From Citrus sinensis (lineage: Eukaryota; Streptophyta; Magnoliopsida; Sapindales; Rutaceae): DNA of 64,000 nucleotides. The notes below the pieces were generated by a model. That model saw nothing but the letters and a program-made list of their open reading frames with translations. It had not been told where the DNA came from and ran no database searches. The DNA lies in assembly GCF_022201045.2 (NCBI RefSeq), contig NC_068558.1, positions 41,435,501-41,499,500 on the forward strand. The letters are read 5' to 3'. Position numbers and translations under genes: made by a program. Positions 25,651 to 38,424 of the stretch are shown here, piece after piece (the stretch's first letter is position 1; every line of letters starts with the position of its first letter).

Positions 25651-25658
25651 CCTATTCT

Positions 25659-26536
25659 TAGGGATAGCAATGGGCACCGCCCGCAGCGGGTTTGCCATTA
25701 CTAAACCCAAACCCACACAAAATTTAAATTATCAAACTCATCTGCAACCCGCAGCGGGTTTTAATTTTTTTAAAAAAACTCACCCGCAGCGGGTTTTAAC
25801 AATTACCAAACCCGCAATGGTATCCGACGGATTTTTTGCGGGTTTCCGTATTTAAAATCACAAATATTTAATATATAAATTTATAATAATAACCTCAAGT
25901 TCCATATAACATATTCAATTTTATATTTAAACAATGTAAATGAAAAATTAAAATTTCCACATCAATTCAACACAAATTCTCAAATTTAAGTATAAATTAT
26001 ACAAATCTATTTAAAAAACACAAACTAATATCTAAAAATAATAATTACATTTCATATTATCATTTAAAACAAGATCAAAGAGAATATATTTATTTTATTC
26101 ACCACCATAAGCACCCATCTAACACAATGCCTAAAATAATAATTAAGATTAATATTTTCAAATACTAATTCGAAGGGAAATGCCTTTAGTTTTCTTTAGG
26201 TTATGACTTTAGAATAAGAGATGAGCCATATACACACATACACAACTTTGAGCCTTTGGCTATTTGGTAATTTGATTAATTACATTATTTTCTTTATATA
26301 TTTTTATATTTAAATTAAATTAAAAATATTTGAAAAAAATTATTGCGGGTTTGGTGGATATCCATGCGGGTATCCACCGGGTATAAGGTTAATACCAAAC
26401 CCACCCGCATCCATATGCGGGTTTTAATTTATAATACTAAACCCGCCCGCAACGGATAAAATTACCCGCAATGGGCGGGTTTTGGCGGATAAGTTTGGGC
26501 GGGTTTGCGGGTTTGCGGGTACAATTACCATCCCTA
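25659..26536. mobile_element. hAT-type non-autonomous element, 878 bp, with perfect 8-bp target duplication
   Basis: The ends are inverted repeats, TAGGGATAGCAATGGGCACC at the left and, read inward from the right, TAGGGATGGTAATTGTACCC. The 8-bp duplication CCTATTCT is identical on both sides (25651-25658 and 26537-26544). The TAGGG..GGCAA-type end and 8-bp duplication are those of hAT elements. Both subterminal parts hold many CCCGC/GCGGGTTT repeats in both orientations, the kind of array bound by hAT transposases, and the 500-bp centre is AT-rich without a transposase frame. The perfect duplication suggests fairly recent insertion. Confidence 0.85.
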
Positions 26537-26544
26537 CCTATTCT

Positions 26545-28249
26545 ATTTTCGAATTTTTTAATTGAAATTTGTTACCACAGAGAATAGTGTTGACTTTCTA
26601 AAATCTTTTAAAAGCATCTGATTTATTATTCGTATTTTTTCGCATGGATATGGGTCCATTTGAAGTCATGCACATTCCATTTTCTCTTTTTCACGGTAGG
26701 GCTTGGTCCACTTGGGCTACAATTCCTACAACATGAGCTCAATTTGGGTTCATTCAGATTCTCGCGCGGATCCAATCAGCTCTTTTCCGTGGCACCAAAA
26801 GAGCACGATCTAGCACTGTCTCACACCTCTATTTGAAGCACATTTAAAATGGCAGAAGAAACTTCTGTAGCAGGTACGAGTGAACGAGGGCAGAGGTGAC
26901 TTTATAGGACACGAAAATGACCGACTAACGACAGAGTGCCATGTGTATATGAATATATTTAATGGTTGATTGCGACAGTAATCATCATGCAAGAGGCGAA
27001 TGGAAGGATCATTGCTCCCAAACCCAAAGCACTAAAAGATTTTTCCCCAGCAAATAGGAAATGCTTATGACAAACAAGAGCATAAAAAAACGGCGAATTT
27101 GTTGGGCTAGCTCGTCACCAGTTTTTTTGTTTTTTTTTTTTTTAATTTTTAATACTGACCTAGATCGAATATATTATGGCAAAATTCATATTTTTTCCTC
27201 ACTAATCGAGAGAGGAATAAAGTCCCGACATCTGCTGGGACCCTAACCTGTTTGGTTTGTCGTTGGAATACATGTGATCGGTCTTCATCTGATTTGAACC
27301 TCAGGTTTCATGCTTGATTTCTTGTATAGTGTTTTTTAAACCTTGCTGATACCAGAGTCTACTCTAGTGGCATTTTTTCGCATTGGCCGGGTAATAAACA
27401 GCAATGCAACTTCCTGGAAACGCATTAGCAGTTTCCCAGTTTCTGCTTTGTTTGGCATTTTATTGTGGCCTTAAATCTGGTAACTAATAACAGTTGTTTT
27501 TATTTTGGTGTTCTTTCTCTCTCGTATTTACTCATGCAATCAAGAAAAAGGAAAACAGAGGAATTTTATTGAAACATTAAAATAGAATTATGAGATTCCT
27601 TCTTCTAGTAAGTAACATGCGGTTAGTTGTATTAATTAATGCAGAGCTTGAATATTCAATTCGACGCAATCTTGCTAATTAGCTTACTTTCCTAGAGAAC
27701 CGTGACTGAGTCTGAGTGTATCTACTCTGAAAGTTTAACAGACTTAACTCGAGAAGTAGAAGGTCCATTCGACAATCGGCTAAAAGCAATTATCCTTGTA
27801 AAAGCCCTGCATCGGATTCTCACACCAGGGAAAAAATATACCTGTCTATGGAGAAGTTGGGTTCATTTCCTATTATTTGACCTTTATTTTGCAAACAAAT
27901 TAACACAAGAAGCAGCATGTGGCATGTGAAATAACTTAAAGCCCTATATCCCGCTAACATATTAGTAGAATCAGATATTGTATATTTTACTGATCCAAAT
28001 ATAACATATTATTTTCCACGTAAAAAGGCGTGTCTCCAAAGAGAACTTAATTGTGTACGAAACTCAATTGATGCACCATGGCACGCCTGTCCTATTTAGC
28101 CAGTATTTGAGTTTGCTGCTGAAATGGGCTACATTTGCAAATTGAAATAAAGGGAAAAAGGAAATTGCAAATATTTACTTCATATAATCCAATTTAAACA
28201 TAAAAAAGGAAAAAAAAAAGTGAAAAGAAAAACAAAAAACCTAAATATT
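26545..28249. other. Intergenic DNA without recognised genes
   Basis: Short open frames such as 27702-27929 have no family match that I can recognise. A poly-T tract lies near 27122-27143. The last few hundred bases are likely the 3' UTR of the next minus-strand gene. Confidence 0.45.
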
Positions 28250-29545
28250 TCAATGGTAAATCTTCTTGCCATGTTTGGTCACATTGTGCAGCCATCCAAT
28301 CCCTTTGAAGGCCTTAGAAATCTTAACAAGATTAGGCCTTCCCATTCCCAAATTCATCTTCCCGGCTGAGAATTTCAAAGCCTGTAAGCAACAAAGCTGC
28401 CCGTCATCAATCTCATCCTCGTCCTCCTCCTCATCGTCGTCGTATTTGCTCCTCCATTTCTTTCCCTTCTTTGTTTTGCTTTTAGCAAGCAACTGCTGAC
28501 GCTGCTGCTGCTTAGTTGACTCATGGTCGGCCTCGTAAGTCTCCCAAAGCATATCCATACCTTCACAGCTTCCTTGATCAACGTTATTGTGCCTCTCCTC
28601 GAATAACTTGCATGCCAACGTCCTTCTCCATTCCTTTTCTTTCCTCATCGACCCAAAACTCCCAAGACTCGATCCAAAACTCGGCGAATGAGTAAACTCC
28701 CCACCATCATTCTCGTCACTCCATAGATGGTCACCACCACCAAGTAGTAGTACTCTCTGAGAATTCAATCTCACTTTATTCTCCAAAGCCTTGGATCCGC
28801 TACTCATAAACAAGTCGACTTTTGTTTCTTCAGCTTTATCATTATTATTATTATTATTATTCAACCCAACGCTTGATGGCTTGACTTCTTCTTTTTCACC
28901 CTTTTCGCACGACACATCGACAAAAACATCATGATCTTCCTCCTCCAAGAAGCCTCCTAAACTTTTTTCCTCCGCAATCAACTGACTACTACTTTGTTGG
29001 CGATCACTTTCGGCCTTCATAATCTCCGCCAGGGTAATAATCTCGACCAAACTCTCACGACACAAGTGCTTGTCAACGGGCGCTGCTTCCGAATTTGATG
29101 ACGACAACCCATTTGTTTCTTCTGAAACGCCTACTGAAATTTCTCCAACCTCTATAATACTAGAGGTATCAAACACGATCTTGTAGGCTTCAAGATCCTC
29201 CAAGTTCAGTGACTGTTCGTCTGTTGTTGAGTCGTCTGAATTAGAGCGCAGCTTCTCGACCGCATTGCGGTATGCGGAGAGAAGGAAACTAACTTTGGAA
29301 TTAGCGCATAGTTCGGTGTCGCGGACAAAGGTGGTGAGGAGAGTGAGAAGCAAGAGGGAAGTTGTAATGAAGAGAGGAGAAAGGAAAGAGAGGATCTTGA
29401 TGATGTACGGTGAGAAGAAAATGAAGTAAGAGAAGTAAAGAGGGTGAGAGATGATGAAAGAACAAAAGAGCAACAAGTCAGAGAGGAGCAGGCTTGAGAA
29501 TTTTGCTTTCTTGTTAGTGTTTGCTGGGAAGGAAAATTCAGACAT
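28250..29545 (-). CDS. Plant-specific membrane-anchored acidic protein of unknown function
   Basis: One uninterrupted frame of 431 residues. The N-terminus (about 19-73) is strongly hydrophobic, with two or more likely membrane segments (LLLSDLLLFCSFII, FIFFSPYIIKILSFL, SPLFITTSLLLLTLLTTF). A long, polar, mostly disordered middle holds a poly-asparagine run (seven N), coded by AAT/ATT repeats, and an acidic D/E stretch near 375-388. A compact C-terminal block (about 390-428) with CCLQALKFSAGKMNLGMGR and LVKISKAFKGIGWLHNV looks conserved; I recall such an ending in a small plant family carrying a doubtful ribosomal L34Ae label. I do not recognise a biochemical function. The single exon, full stop codon and codon use are those of a real gene. 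Confidence 0.8.
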   Translation of the reverse strand: MSEFSFPANTNKKAKFSSLLLSDLLLFCSFIISHPLYFSYFIFFSPYIIKILSFLSPLFITTSLLLLTLLTTFVRDTELCANSKVSFLLSAYRNAVEKLRSNSDDSTTDEQSLNLEDLEAYKIVFDTSSIIEVGEISVGVSEETNGLSSSNSEAAPVDKHLCRESLVEIITLAEIMKAESDRQQSSSQLIAEEKSLGGFLEEEDHDVFVDVSCEKGEKEEVKPSSVGLNNNNNNNDKAEETKVDLFMSSGSKALENKVRLNSQRVLLLGGGDHLWSDENDGGEFTHSPSFGSSLGSFGSMRKEKEWRRTLACKLFEERHNNVDQGSCEGMDMLWETYEADHESTKQQQRQQLLAKSKTKKGKKWRSKYDDDEEEDEDEIDDGQLCCLQALKFSAGKMNLGMGRPNLVKISKAFKGIGWLHNVTKHGKKIYH

Positions 29546-32500
29546 TTTCTACGAAAGTGAGAGAATGGACGTGGATGGAGATAGAAAATGAGTTCGATTC
29601 TTGTTTTTTTTTTGTTTATGCGAAATGGTGGGGGAAGAGAAAGGCGTGAGATTGGAAGCAAGAGCGGCGCGAATAAAGGAACGAGACTGGAGAGTACTTA
29701 TCAGTGAGTGAGTGAGAGAGAGCGATCAAGCGTTATTAACGAACAAATTGGCAACAAAAAGAAAGCACTTTTGGAAACTTTAATAACCACCATCTCTGCT
29801 TTCTTTTTCCTGTTCATCATTTGTCATCATCACGGCTAATTTTGGTTAATTAATTGAGTAATTTCACATCGTCGCGTTATATTCTCATTGCAAATTAACT
29901 TGCAACACTCCCATAATACAGATAGAAAAATCAGCCAGGCTGTTCATTTGGATTTAACAGTTCTGCATGTTCACACCATCCATCACCTGTGACGCATGCA
30001 TAAATGAAATCCAATCCAATAAAATAGTATTTTCTTTTCTACGTATGGAAAATTCTTATGGGTCGTATGAAGACAAATTTGACCAACTTGAGTCGGGGAT
30101 TGATCAAAGGGATCCAGCATTTTTTTTTTCTTTTTAATTTTAATTATGCTGACAAATTTTTACCATTTTTTGTTTTATTGATTACATTTAACTAATGTTT
30201 GTTTACTGTCAAATCAAAGCTTTCATTTCGGTACTCTTTTTTCATTTTTTCCCCCCTTCTCATCCATAAATTTTAAAGTCAGTCAACTTCCATCTTAATT
30301 GACCTAGAATTTAATCTAAACAGTCACTTGAAACGAACATCACCCAATGATCAATCTGCGAATCTTCAATTCATAATGAAACCCTTCAAGCATCTTTGCT
30401 TCAAGTTTAAGTTAAATTCATCATACCTCTTGTCCCCATGAAATTTTTATCATTTGATCATTTTTGTATTTCAATACCTTGTGCCCAGCTAGTTAATACC
30501 CTTAAAACAAGATTGTAGAGATATATTTAATCACGTGATGAAACATTGTCTAAATGTTAATATAACTGAATGAAATCACTTTCCAACTCGGACTAAAATC
30601 TATATTAGAATTCTCTCATCGTCCGAATAATTTTTATTAACATGACTGGTGGTTAATAAATTAAAAAATAAAAATAATTAAATCGTAATCATATACTAAC
30701 TCTAAATAATAAATGGTACAAAATCTATAAAAAATAAGAAAAATTTGGAAGAGAGGATTTTAATCCGTAATTTCAATAAAATTTTGACTCCAAAAGGAAC
30801 AACGACATTATGAATTATATAAGAATAGAAATCATTGTACAAACTATGGCCTACAAGCCGGTATGAGGTTAAAGTATTGATTAAATGAAAATATAAAAAT
30901 AAAAATAATTAATGAAAATGAAAAATGTATAGGTTTTGAGAAAATTTTGTCATTTTGTGATACCGTGACGTCAATTTTAATGGAGACTTCTCTTCCCTAA
31001 AGTGTGACTGTGTGAGGCATTGGTAGGAACTAGGAAGGTTGAGATTGAAGACAATAGGTGATTGAGCAGAGGTTCGGAGATTTAGAGAATAGATTGGTCA
31101 GCGATTGGTTGCACCTTGCACATGGGAAAGCACTTATTATAGCCATTCAATTCAAGTGCTTTCCGTGCATGCACCCCCCTTTGGCTATGGACCTTCGGTC
31201 CCCCTACTCGTAGCTTTTAACCCTGAATCGTTCCATGTGTCTCTTCTTATCTACCATTTTACTGGTTTTGTTTTTTTTGTTTTTTTTTTAATTAATATTT
31301 CATGAAATTTTTTCAGATATCTTTTCCATCTTGACCGGTAAGTCTTCCGCGAATCAATTATAATTTGTCTGGTCTCTGTTAAAAACACCGACGTGCTGAA
31401 ACAAAGATTGGCATAAGCATAACAAGAAATAAGCAAGAAACTCATCCATTTTTCTAAGTCAGCCGAGAGAGTAAAAGTCACCCGAGAGAATTAGATTCTA
31501 TGGTAACTTATGCTACTCTAACTTCTGTTGATCCAAACCCTATATATATTTGATTGGCAGAAAATTAAGGATGTGGGAAGGTCTATACAAGAATTACTGA
31601 TTAATGTTCAAAGATTGTGAGATGTTTCCATTTCACAATTATTTTATTTCTAAGAGATGGGAACCGCCTATTTTTGAAAATTTGAAAAAAATTTAAAGTT
31701 TATTATATAGTTACAACCTTTTTCTTCAGCGACTATAATTTTTAAGTCATAACATCTCAATACTAATAAGAACCAGTATTTAAACCATGCACTACGTTAG
31801 AACTCACTTAAATAGATCTTGATAAGTATGGTAGATTCGTGGTTTAACATCGAAAAAAAGAAATTATTCCTCCGAGATACTCAATATCAAAAAAGACCTT
31901 GATAAATCATTAGATGTTCACACCATAATTCCATAGTCGAGATTGAGAAGTAGCTGCAGATTACAACAATTTTTTTCCAAGCGAAAAGGTTGCAGCTTGG
32001 GTTAATGCATTTCCTACTTGAGTAAACCTTGTCGATGATGATAGATGAAATGCGAAAATTGCAGCATTAGCCAGGGGTGTACCTAATGCTGGGGTAGTAT
32101 AATTATGGCCCGCAAGCTATCAAGCACCAAAATGCCCGCCTGTTGACAATTGTAACACATGGCCCACGCCAACGAATTAGTTTAGCATCAGCTTTTGCTA
32201 AAGCTTATGCCTGGACTCTGGTCTGGTGAGCAAAAGATAAAAAAGAAGCTCATCTTTACATTTAAACCAACAGACAAGAAGAAAAGATCACCTACCACTT
32301 TTTCCTCATCACCCAAAGCAACCCAGATTTGACCGCGTAAAACTAGTCCCACTCTTTTTCTTTGGTTAGTTAAAACTACCAAGACAAAATGAGCACTTGG
32401 CCAAAAAGTAAATGTATGTTATGTTTTAATAATAATAGCATCTTCTTCATTGTATTAACATAGAGAAGAATATGAGCATCATTGTACTCTTCGAGCTCGT

Positions 32501-33389
32501 TCCCATTATGAGAAAGTTCATTATGGGGAATCTTAGGGCCAACTCCATGTGCAAGAGATTTAGACAAAAGTGATTTATCATTCTTCACATAGTTCTCTTG
32601 AAACAACTCTAACCCAAAGCCAATCTTTCTGATCATGAATAATACATACCAGGTTTAGATAGATTTGACTTTTACAGTCTCTCTATAATAATATTCAAAC
32701 GGTTTGCATATTTTTTACTTGCAGCAATCTCGCGGCCAAATCATGCACACAGAGACCGTTCAGAGTGGACATGTACATGACCTTAAGTTGAAGGCATTGG
32801 GCATCTCACACCTGCTCGTTAGAAAGGTGCCAAGAATCCATGGGCTGCTCGTTCCCTTATACCAAAGGCGGGAGGGTCAGGTAACTCTGCTTATAAAAAG
32901 CAAAATCATGAATCCAACATGTTGGATTTGACAGAGGACCTTCTCCACATTTCAGGAGGAAATTTTTTCTTTGTAAAATTAAATTACTCAGTAAGGCAGC
33001 TCAAGCCTCAATAATAAACCATACAAACACATCTTTATGATATTGCCATTCCAATATTGGAAAAATGACCTAAAGAATTCCTATCAAATTGCTCCAATTG
33101 TAAACGTGACATCTTTATGATGCTGGCCAGTGTTAAATTTAAATTAAAAAAAAAAACAATGGTCTCACATATATAACATACAACACCAGTGCTTCCTTAA
33201 TAATATATTAAATGCATAATAGCACTACCAAACATTTTTTGTTCCACAAGAAACATCCAAATCCAAGCACAGACCACTACAAACCCATAAACCAAGGAAA
33301 ATCAGAATCAGTTACATTTGGATGACTGTGACCACTGAACCGTACTACTTCTATCTCATCACTGAAGCATTACAAGCAAAACGCAACTC
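29546..33389. other. Promoter of the unknown gene and a long intergenic stretch
   Basis: GA-rich leader sequence near 29640-29730 suggests the 5' UTR and promoter of the minus-strand unknown gene. The remaining 3.5 kb is AT-rich, has several short open frames without recognisable family, and shows no clear transposon ends. The last part, 33200-33389, is probably 3' UTR of the small two-exon gene. Confidence 0.45.
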
Positions 33390-34715
33390 TCACTCTGTCA
33401 TGACAGGCTTGTTCTCATTTGTTTTGGGTCTTTGTTCTTTTGGCCTTTGCTCTTCCATTTTCCTGCAATACCAAGCAAATGTTATTATGCCGTATGCCTA
33501 GAAGCATGTTAATACATGAACTTGAAAACAAATTTTAACAAATCAGAGCAGGTGGATTAATAGACCCTGCAGCAATTAACAAATTACAGATCAATCAAAC
33601 AACGTTGCAGGCATACTCTCTCTATATTCAGAATTGAAAAGTCATAGTAAATAAGACCAAGACGACAGATATTCTTGCAGACAAAGCAGCAGCAGGAAGA
33701 GAAAGAGGGTGGCGAGGAAGGACTGCATCAGAATCAATGAAGATGATGCAGCATATGACAAGTAAGAACTACAGTTAAGAACAACCTAAGAAATTGGCCA
33801 GTTTCACAATCTACTTATTGCCATAAATATTTGTTAGAATCATTTCAATGATAAAATAACAACCAATAATCCAAACATACACAAAACATGTCCAAGATAA
33901 ATTTGTAAGGTTGACAGACTAATCAAATCTATTCTCAATGATTATACAAGACTTATTAATGTACAGATCAAACCTATTGGAATAATCAGAATAATCTAAA
34001 ATCAACACACGCAATACAATTTGTGTTAAACATGACAAGGTCTTAGTTGCAAGAAACCAATTGTAAGCTATCAGATGATTATATGACAAGATTTCACCAA
34101 GGTGAAGAAAGACTTTCTGCCATTCTAAGGTTCTACTCGTTTATCATAGTTTATCCACAAATTACGATGAAAAGGTTTCTGACAAACTTTCATCCCGGTC
34201 CCATAAATCAGTTACCTCTCCATCATTTTTCACAATGACCTACCATGTGTACAAGTTACATCCACCAGAGTTCAAACTTCTCCCTCTCTCTCTCTCTTTT
34301 TTTTTCCACAAAATTTCCAAATGTTAATAAGTGAAATGCTGACTCTTGTGTCAATTAAATCAACCTAAAAATAGCTTCCAAAAACTTGAATTGCAAACAA
34401 AACATTCACGGTATGCTTGGAGCAAGAGTTCAAATAACTCAATCTAGTATAACTAATACGAAACCTATCACTCTCAAACAATCAGACCATCCCAATTATT
34501 CAAAAATTTCAAATAAAATCTCCAGGCTTAATAACAAAAAATAAAATCTAAATTAATAAAAAAAAAATCCCTTGAAGACCATAGAAAAATATATCACTAT
34601 AAACAATAATAGCGATTAAAATAAACAATAAATAAATAAAATACCTCTTGTCAGAAGCGCCGCCCTTCTGGCTGAGGAAGGAACGGAAGAGAGGAGAGTT
34701 CACGTCGTAGATCAT
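33390..34715 (-). CDS. Small two-exon gene, 47 residues, function unknown
   Basis: Two exons on the minus strand, 34715-34645 and 33462-33390, with a GT-AG intron of about 1.18 kb that splits an arginine codon. The product begins MIYDVNSPLFRSFLSQKGG, continues ASDKRKMEEQRPKEQRPKTN and ends ENKPVMTE. It is short, polar and basic to acidic with no signal peptide or membrane segment. I have a recollection of a near-identical, widely conserved plant micro-protein but cannot name it. Support comes from the clean splice sites, the in-frame stop, and a TATA box about 100 bp upstream of the ATG. The many charged and repeated PKEQRPK residues make it likely unstructured. Confidence 0.7.
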
Positions 34716-34814
34716 TGTTGATTATGAATAATCACCGTAGGATTCCTGTATCAGAAAAAGAAACCCTAGTTCCGTTTTCGTTTTAATTTGAGTACTGTCC
34801 TGCCCAAGACACCG

Positions 34815-34822
34815 CTTTTATA
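34815..34822 (-). promoter_or_regulatory. TATA box of the small two-exon gene
   Basis: On the minus strand the sequence reads GGTATAAAAGCGG, with TATAAAAG at 34822-34815, about 100 bp upstream of the start codon at 34715. This is a near-consensus plant TATA box in the right orientation. Confidence 0.65.
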
Positions 34823-34829
34823 CCGTCGG

Positions 34830-35341
34830 ATTAGACACTTCACTTCTTCGTGACGGGCTGTTGATCGGGCTCCTCGCTTATCTAGGCCCATATTTTAAAA
34901 GCCCACTGAAGAAAGTGATTAACGAAATTCGGATTTCTCGGAGCTGATTTAAAACTGCAAGAACGTTTACGTCCTTGACCTTAACAGAATCTTCTTAAAA
35001 CGCCAATGCTCGTAATTCTCAACTTTGTTAAAATCTTAGCCGTCGGTAGACTGTGAAAATTACGCGAATACCGTTCAACGGTGTCAATCTGCTATCCAAT
35101 TAACATACACTCAGATGGGGCCAAAACGCAACGCGTCTCAGTCTCCAACCAAGGAATTTCTGACCGTACCACAATTTCTCAGAACAAACGTCAAATGATC
35201 CTGCGGCTACTTTCGGTTCGCACGTGCACAATAAGACGCGTGTGGACGGATGCATTACGTCAAAATTCCTCGAAGCAAAGAAAAGCAAAGCGATTTCCCA
35301 CTTCAGAAAGTTCGGCTGTCACGGGCTCACGGCATGCAATA

Positions 35342-35378
<37 letters not shown>

Positions 35379-38300
35379 AAAAGAAGAAGGGAAAAATTGG
35401 TAATTGGCCTTGGCTACTGATTTTGGGACTGACTGGTGATGTGTGTCGTTTTCATGACTTGTGCGCCACCATACCACTTATTAAAAATGAATTAATGCCC
35501 CCCTTTTCCCTTCCCGTAGAGGGTACTTTTACTATTATTGCACCCTTTTTCTGTCATTGTTTTCCATTTTTTCATTTATTATTTTTGGTAGGATATGTTA
35601 TTTTGAAACCGCACTAAAATAGTGTATTTTTTTCATAACCATAAGAATAAAATTATAATAATTTTTTTATTATTTATCACTTTACGTACGTAGTTGTGAA
35701 TTCGTACTCTACCTTAGAACAACTCTAAATACATTCATATAGTTTACTAATATAAACGATAGAAAAAAATTATGGGAACTAACGAAAATCAATATTATTA
35801 TGGAGTCTACACACATATAAGAGAGAAAATCTATCTTTATCTAATTATGGGAGGAGGATTGGACTCAAACCCACTCAATTTGATGAAGAGAATATTCTTA
35901 CTACACTTGATTGATATTTTCTCATATGTATATATTTTATGGAAAAGTGAAAATATATATACATATTACGTTTTATTTTAAATAAATAAAAACACATTTC
36001 AATGTGATTAAAATTTACCATTGAAGCAGAATATTTGAAGAATAAACGAATAAGTTTCATTCACTTTATAAAGATTAGAATCGTAGCTTAATTTTAAAGA
36101 TTGACTAAAAAAATTGTATAATTGTTGATGATAAGGAGATGGAGGGCGCGAGGGTTAATAAGGTCAATTTGAGAAAAAGGAAATGAGGTTTAGGGTTGAG
36201 GTTGGCGGGACGTTATCCAGAGAACCTTGTATATGACAGGCCGCCCAGCCAATCAGAACTTCGTCGGTGCCATGGGCTCCCTCCCAAGTCCTCTCCCTAA
36301 CCAACCTATTTATAACTCAACTCTCGAGCCCTTTGACTATCCTCCACAATTCTTGTTATACCCATTCTGTCCCTCATGTAAACGTGTGATTACGTCCATG
36401 GAAACCAAATGTCATTTTACAGAACTGCCCTCTTTGTTTTTTTTTCCAATATTTAAGAAAAAATTAAAAGAAAGAAGAAAACAAAGCTTTGTTTAGTCAG
36501 TAAACATCTTTTACAGATTGCGTTGAAATTGTCAAATTGATTTGCTTCAAAGCTTTTCAACATAAATTACATAGTGTAATTACGGATAAGTTCATGGCCT
36601 TATTATTTTGTTCGGCTATAGCAAACATTGAAAAAAAAAAAAAAAGCTCAAGATCTTGATGGAACATTTGAGCATTGACTAAATCTCACTTTAATTTGAT
36701 TTAAGGAAAGTGCACATCATTGTTAAGTTTCAATACCTTTTCCTATGGAATGGACATATTTAATTATATACTTGGATATATTTAGTAAAAATAGTAAAAA
36801 AAAAATAGTAAATTCTTACTCAATTATAATATTGACTCGTGTCATTGAGTCTTGAAGAGAACAATACGTATGATGCTAATTAGTTTAAGATAATTTACTT
36901 AAATAATTAATCCTATTACACTAATAAGGCGCATAGGTTAAACATGCGAGTACCTAAATATCCTCTTAAATAAAAAAGAATATTATTTTTATTTTTCATG
37001 TTTTTAAGAGTATATTAATCCAAATGAGCTCATTACATATTATTTTAAATACAAATTATGTATCTCAATTATAAAAATATTATATAATAGTTATAATAAA
37101 ACTAATACAAATAAAAGATAAATTTAACATATCTTGCTTTTCACGTTTTCACAATAATTTAAAAAAAATTACCATACATTTTGCTTGCTTTTCTATTTTT
37201 AATTTCAAACATAGAATGAATGGAATTAAATATATTCCCCACTCACACCAAACCACTTGTATCCATTCTTAAAAAACAAAATCACATCATTCATTCATTA
37301 ATATGACAAAGTATGATTTTGGAAGATTATCTAGAATTGCATTTTATTTTATATTTTACTCACTAAATATTCAACCACAACCCATCTACATCTAAACACC
37401 AGCACGAATTAAAATAATCTGCCCCTAAAATAATAATCATCAAACCTTTTATTGCATCGTAAACAACATAAACAATTGCACTAAACAATGATTAGCACTG
37501 AATAAGCATATAAAATTTTTATAGTTTAATTATAGTATTATGACATTGATTATTCGATACGAAAAAAGAGTTAGTAAATCACATAATTGAACATAAATAA
37601 ACATATAAGCAATACTATTCTCAAGTAACATCTTAAAATTTAATATAACACTCATTTATTAAATAATTAATTTTATTAAATTATTCATTATTCCATTCTC
37701 CCTTTCAATGGTGGGAAGTTGCCTAGGTTTATAGCATTACTGTGAAAATGGAAATCTCTCTATCTTTTACTTTTTCTTTTTATCCGCATCGTTTTATCAT
37801 GTGAACCTTGAATTTAGTGATCGATATTTTTTTAGCTAGTCGTACTTGATTCTCTGTCCGTTTCCGCAAATTCAAAAGGGCATTAAAGTAAATAAAATGC
37901 ATACCAAAAGAAACCTATTGGAAGGTGGACTTTTGGGTATTAGGAAAGGGATACAAGGGCAATAAAGGGAATTCATCAAAGAAGAGAACAACGTAGATGA
38001 TAGAAGCATACGTTCCCCCTTCTCTGAATTCTCATTCAACCCCCTCTACTAATAAGTCTTTCTCTTAAGATGAATGGGTGTGTCTCTCTAATATCTATCT
38101 CCCTGTCCCAATAGCAAATTAAAGCATGAGCACAATATATCATAACAAAACAACACAAAAACAAAACAAAACAAAACAAAACAAAGGCACAGCCACCTTC
38201 TCATAAGAATGGCAAGAACAAGATATATTGTATAAAAATTACAAAAACAAAAGGTGGTAGATGCATGACTTTTAAGCCTGAGTGAGCGAGCCAGCCAGCC

Positions 38301-38388
38301 AGCCACCCACACAACACAACACAAGTCACAAATCTCTTATTTAAAACATACAAAGCTTTAGCCACCTTCCCCTTTCCGTAATCCTAAT

Positions 38389-38390
<2 letters not shown>
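34830..38390. other. Intergenic DNA with a (TA)n run and an isolated promoter-like patch
   Basis: A (TA)n run of about fifteen units lies at 35343-35373. CGCG-type and GCACGTGC motifs at about 35130-35250 may belong to the small gene's upstream region. At 36245-36315 there is a CCAAT motif followed about 60 bp on by TATTTATA, with no clear coding frame after it. The stretch 36540-38000 is AT-rich with no recognised feature. Confidence 0.4.

Positions 38391-38392
<2 letters not shown>

Positions 38393-38422
<30 letters not shown>
38393..38422 (+). repeat. (CT)n microsatellite in the probable 5' leader of the AP2 gene
   Basis: About fifteen CT units in a row. CT runs are frequent in plant 5' UTRs. 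A possible leader intron starts at the GTACAA near 38467 and ends at an AG near 39554, which would put the transcription start near here, 1.25 kb before the coding ATG. Confidence 0.7.

Positions 38423-38424
<2 letters not shown>

Noticed and set aside
27702-27929. Open frame of 75 codons between the hAT element and the unknown gene
   Set aside because: No splice partners, no conserved motif and no promoter signs; kept as intergenic.
35081-35617. Open frame of 178 codons
   Set aside because: Runs through a (TA)n microsatellite and low-complexity sequence; no recognisable protein family.
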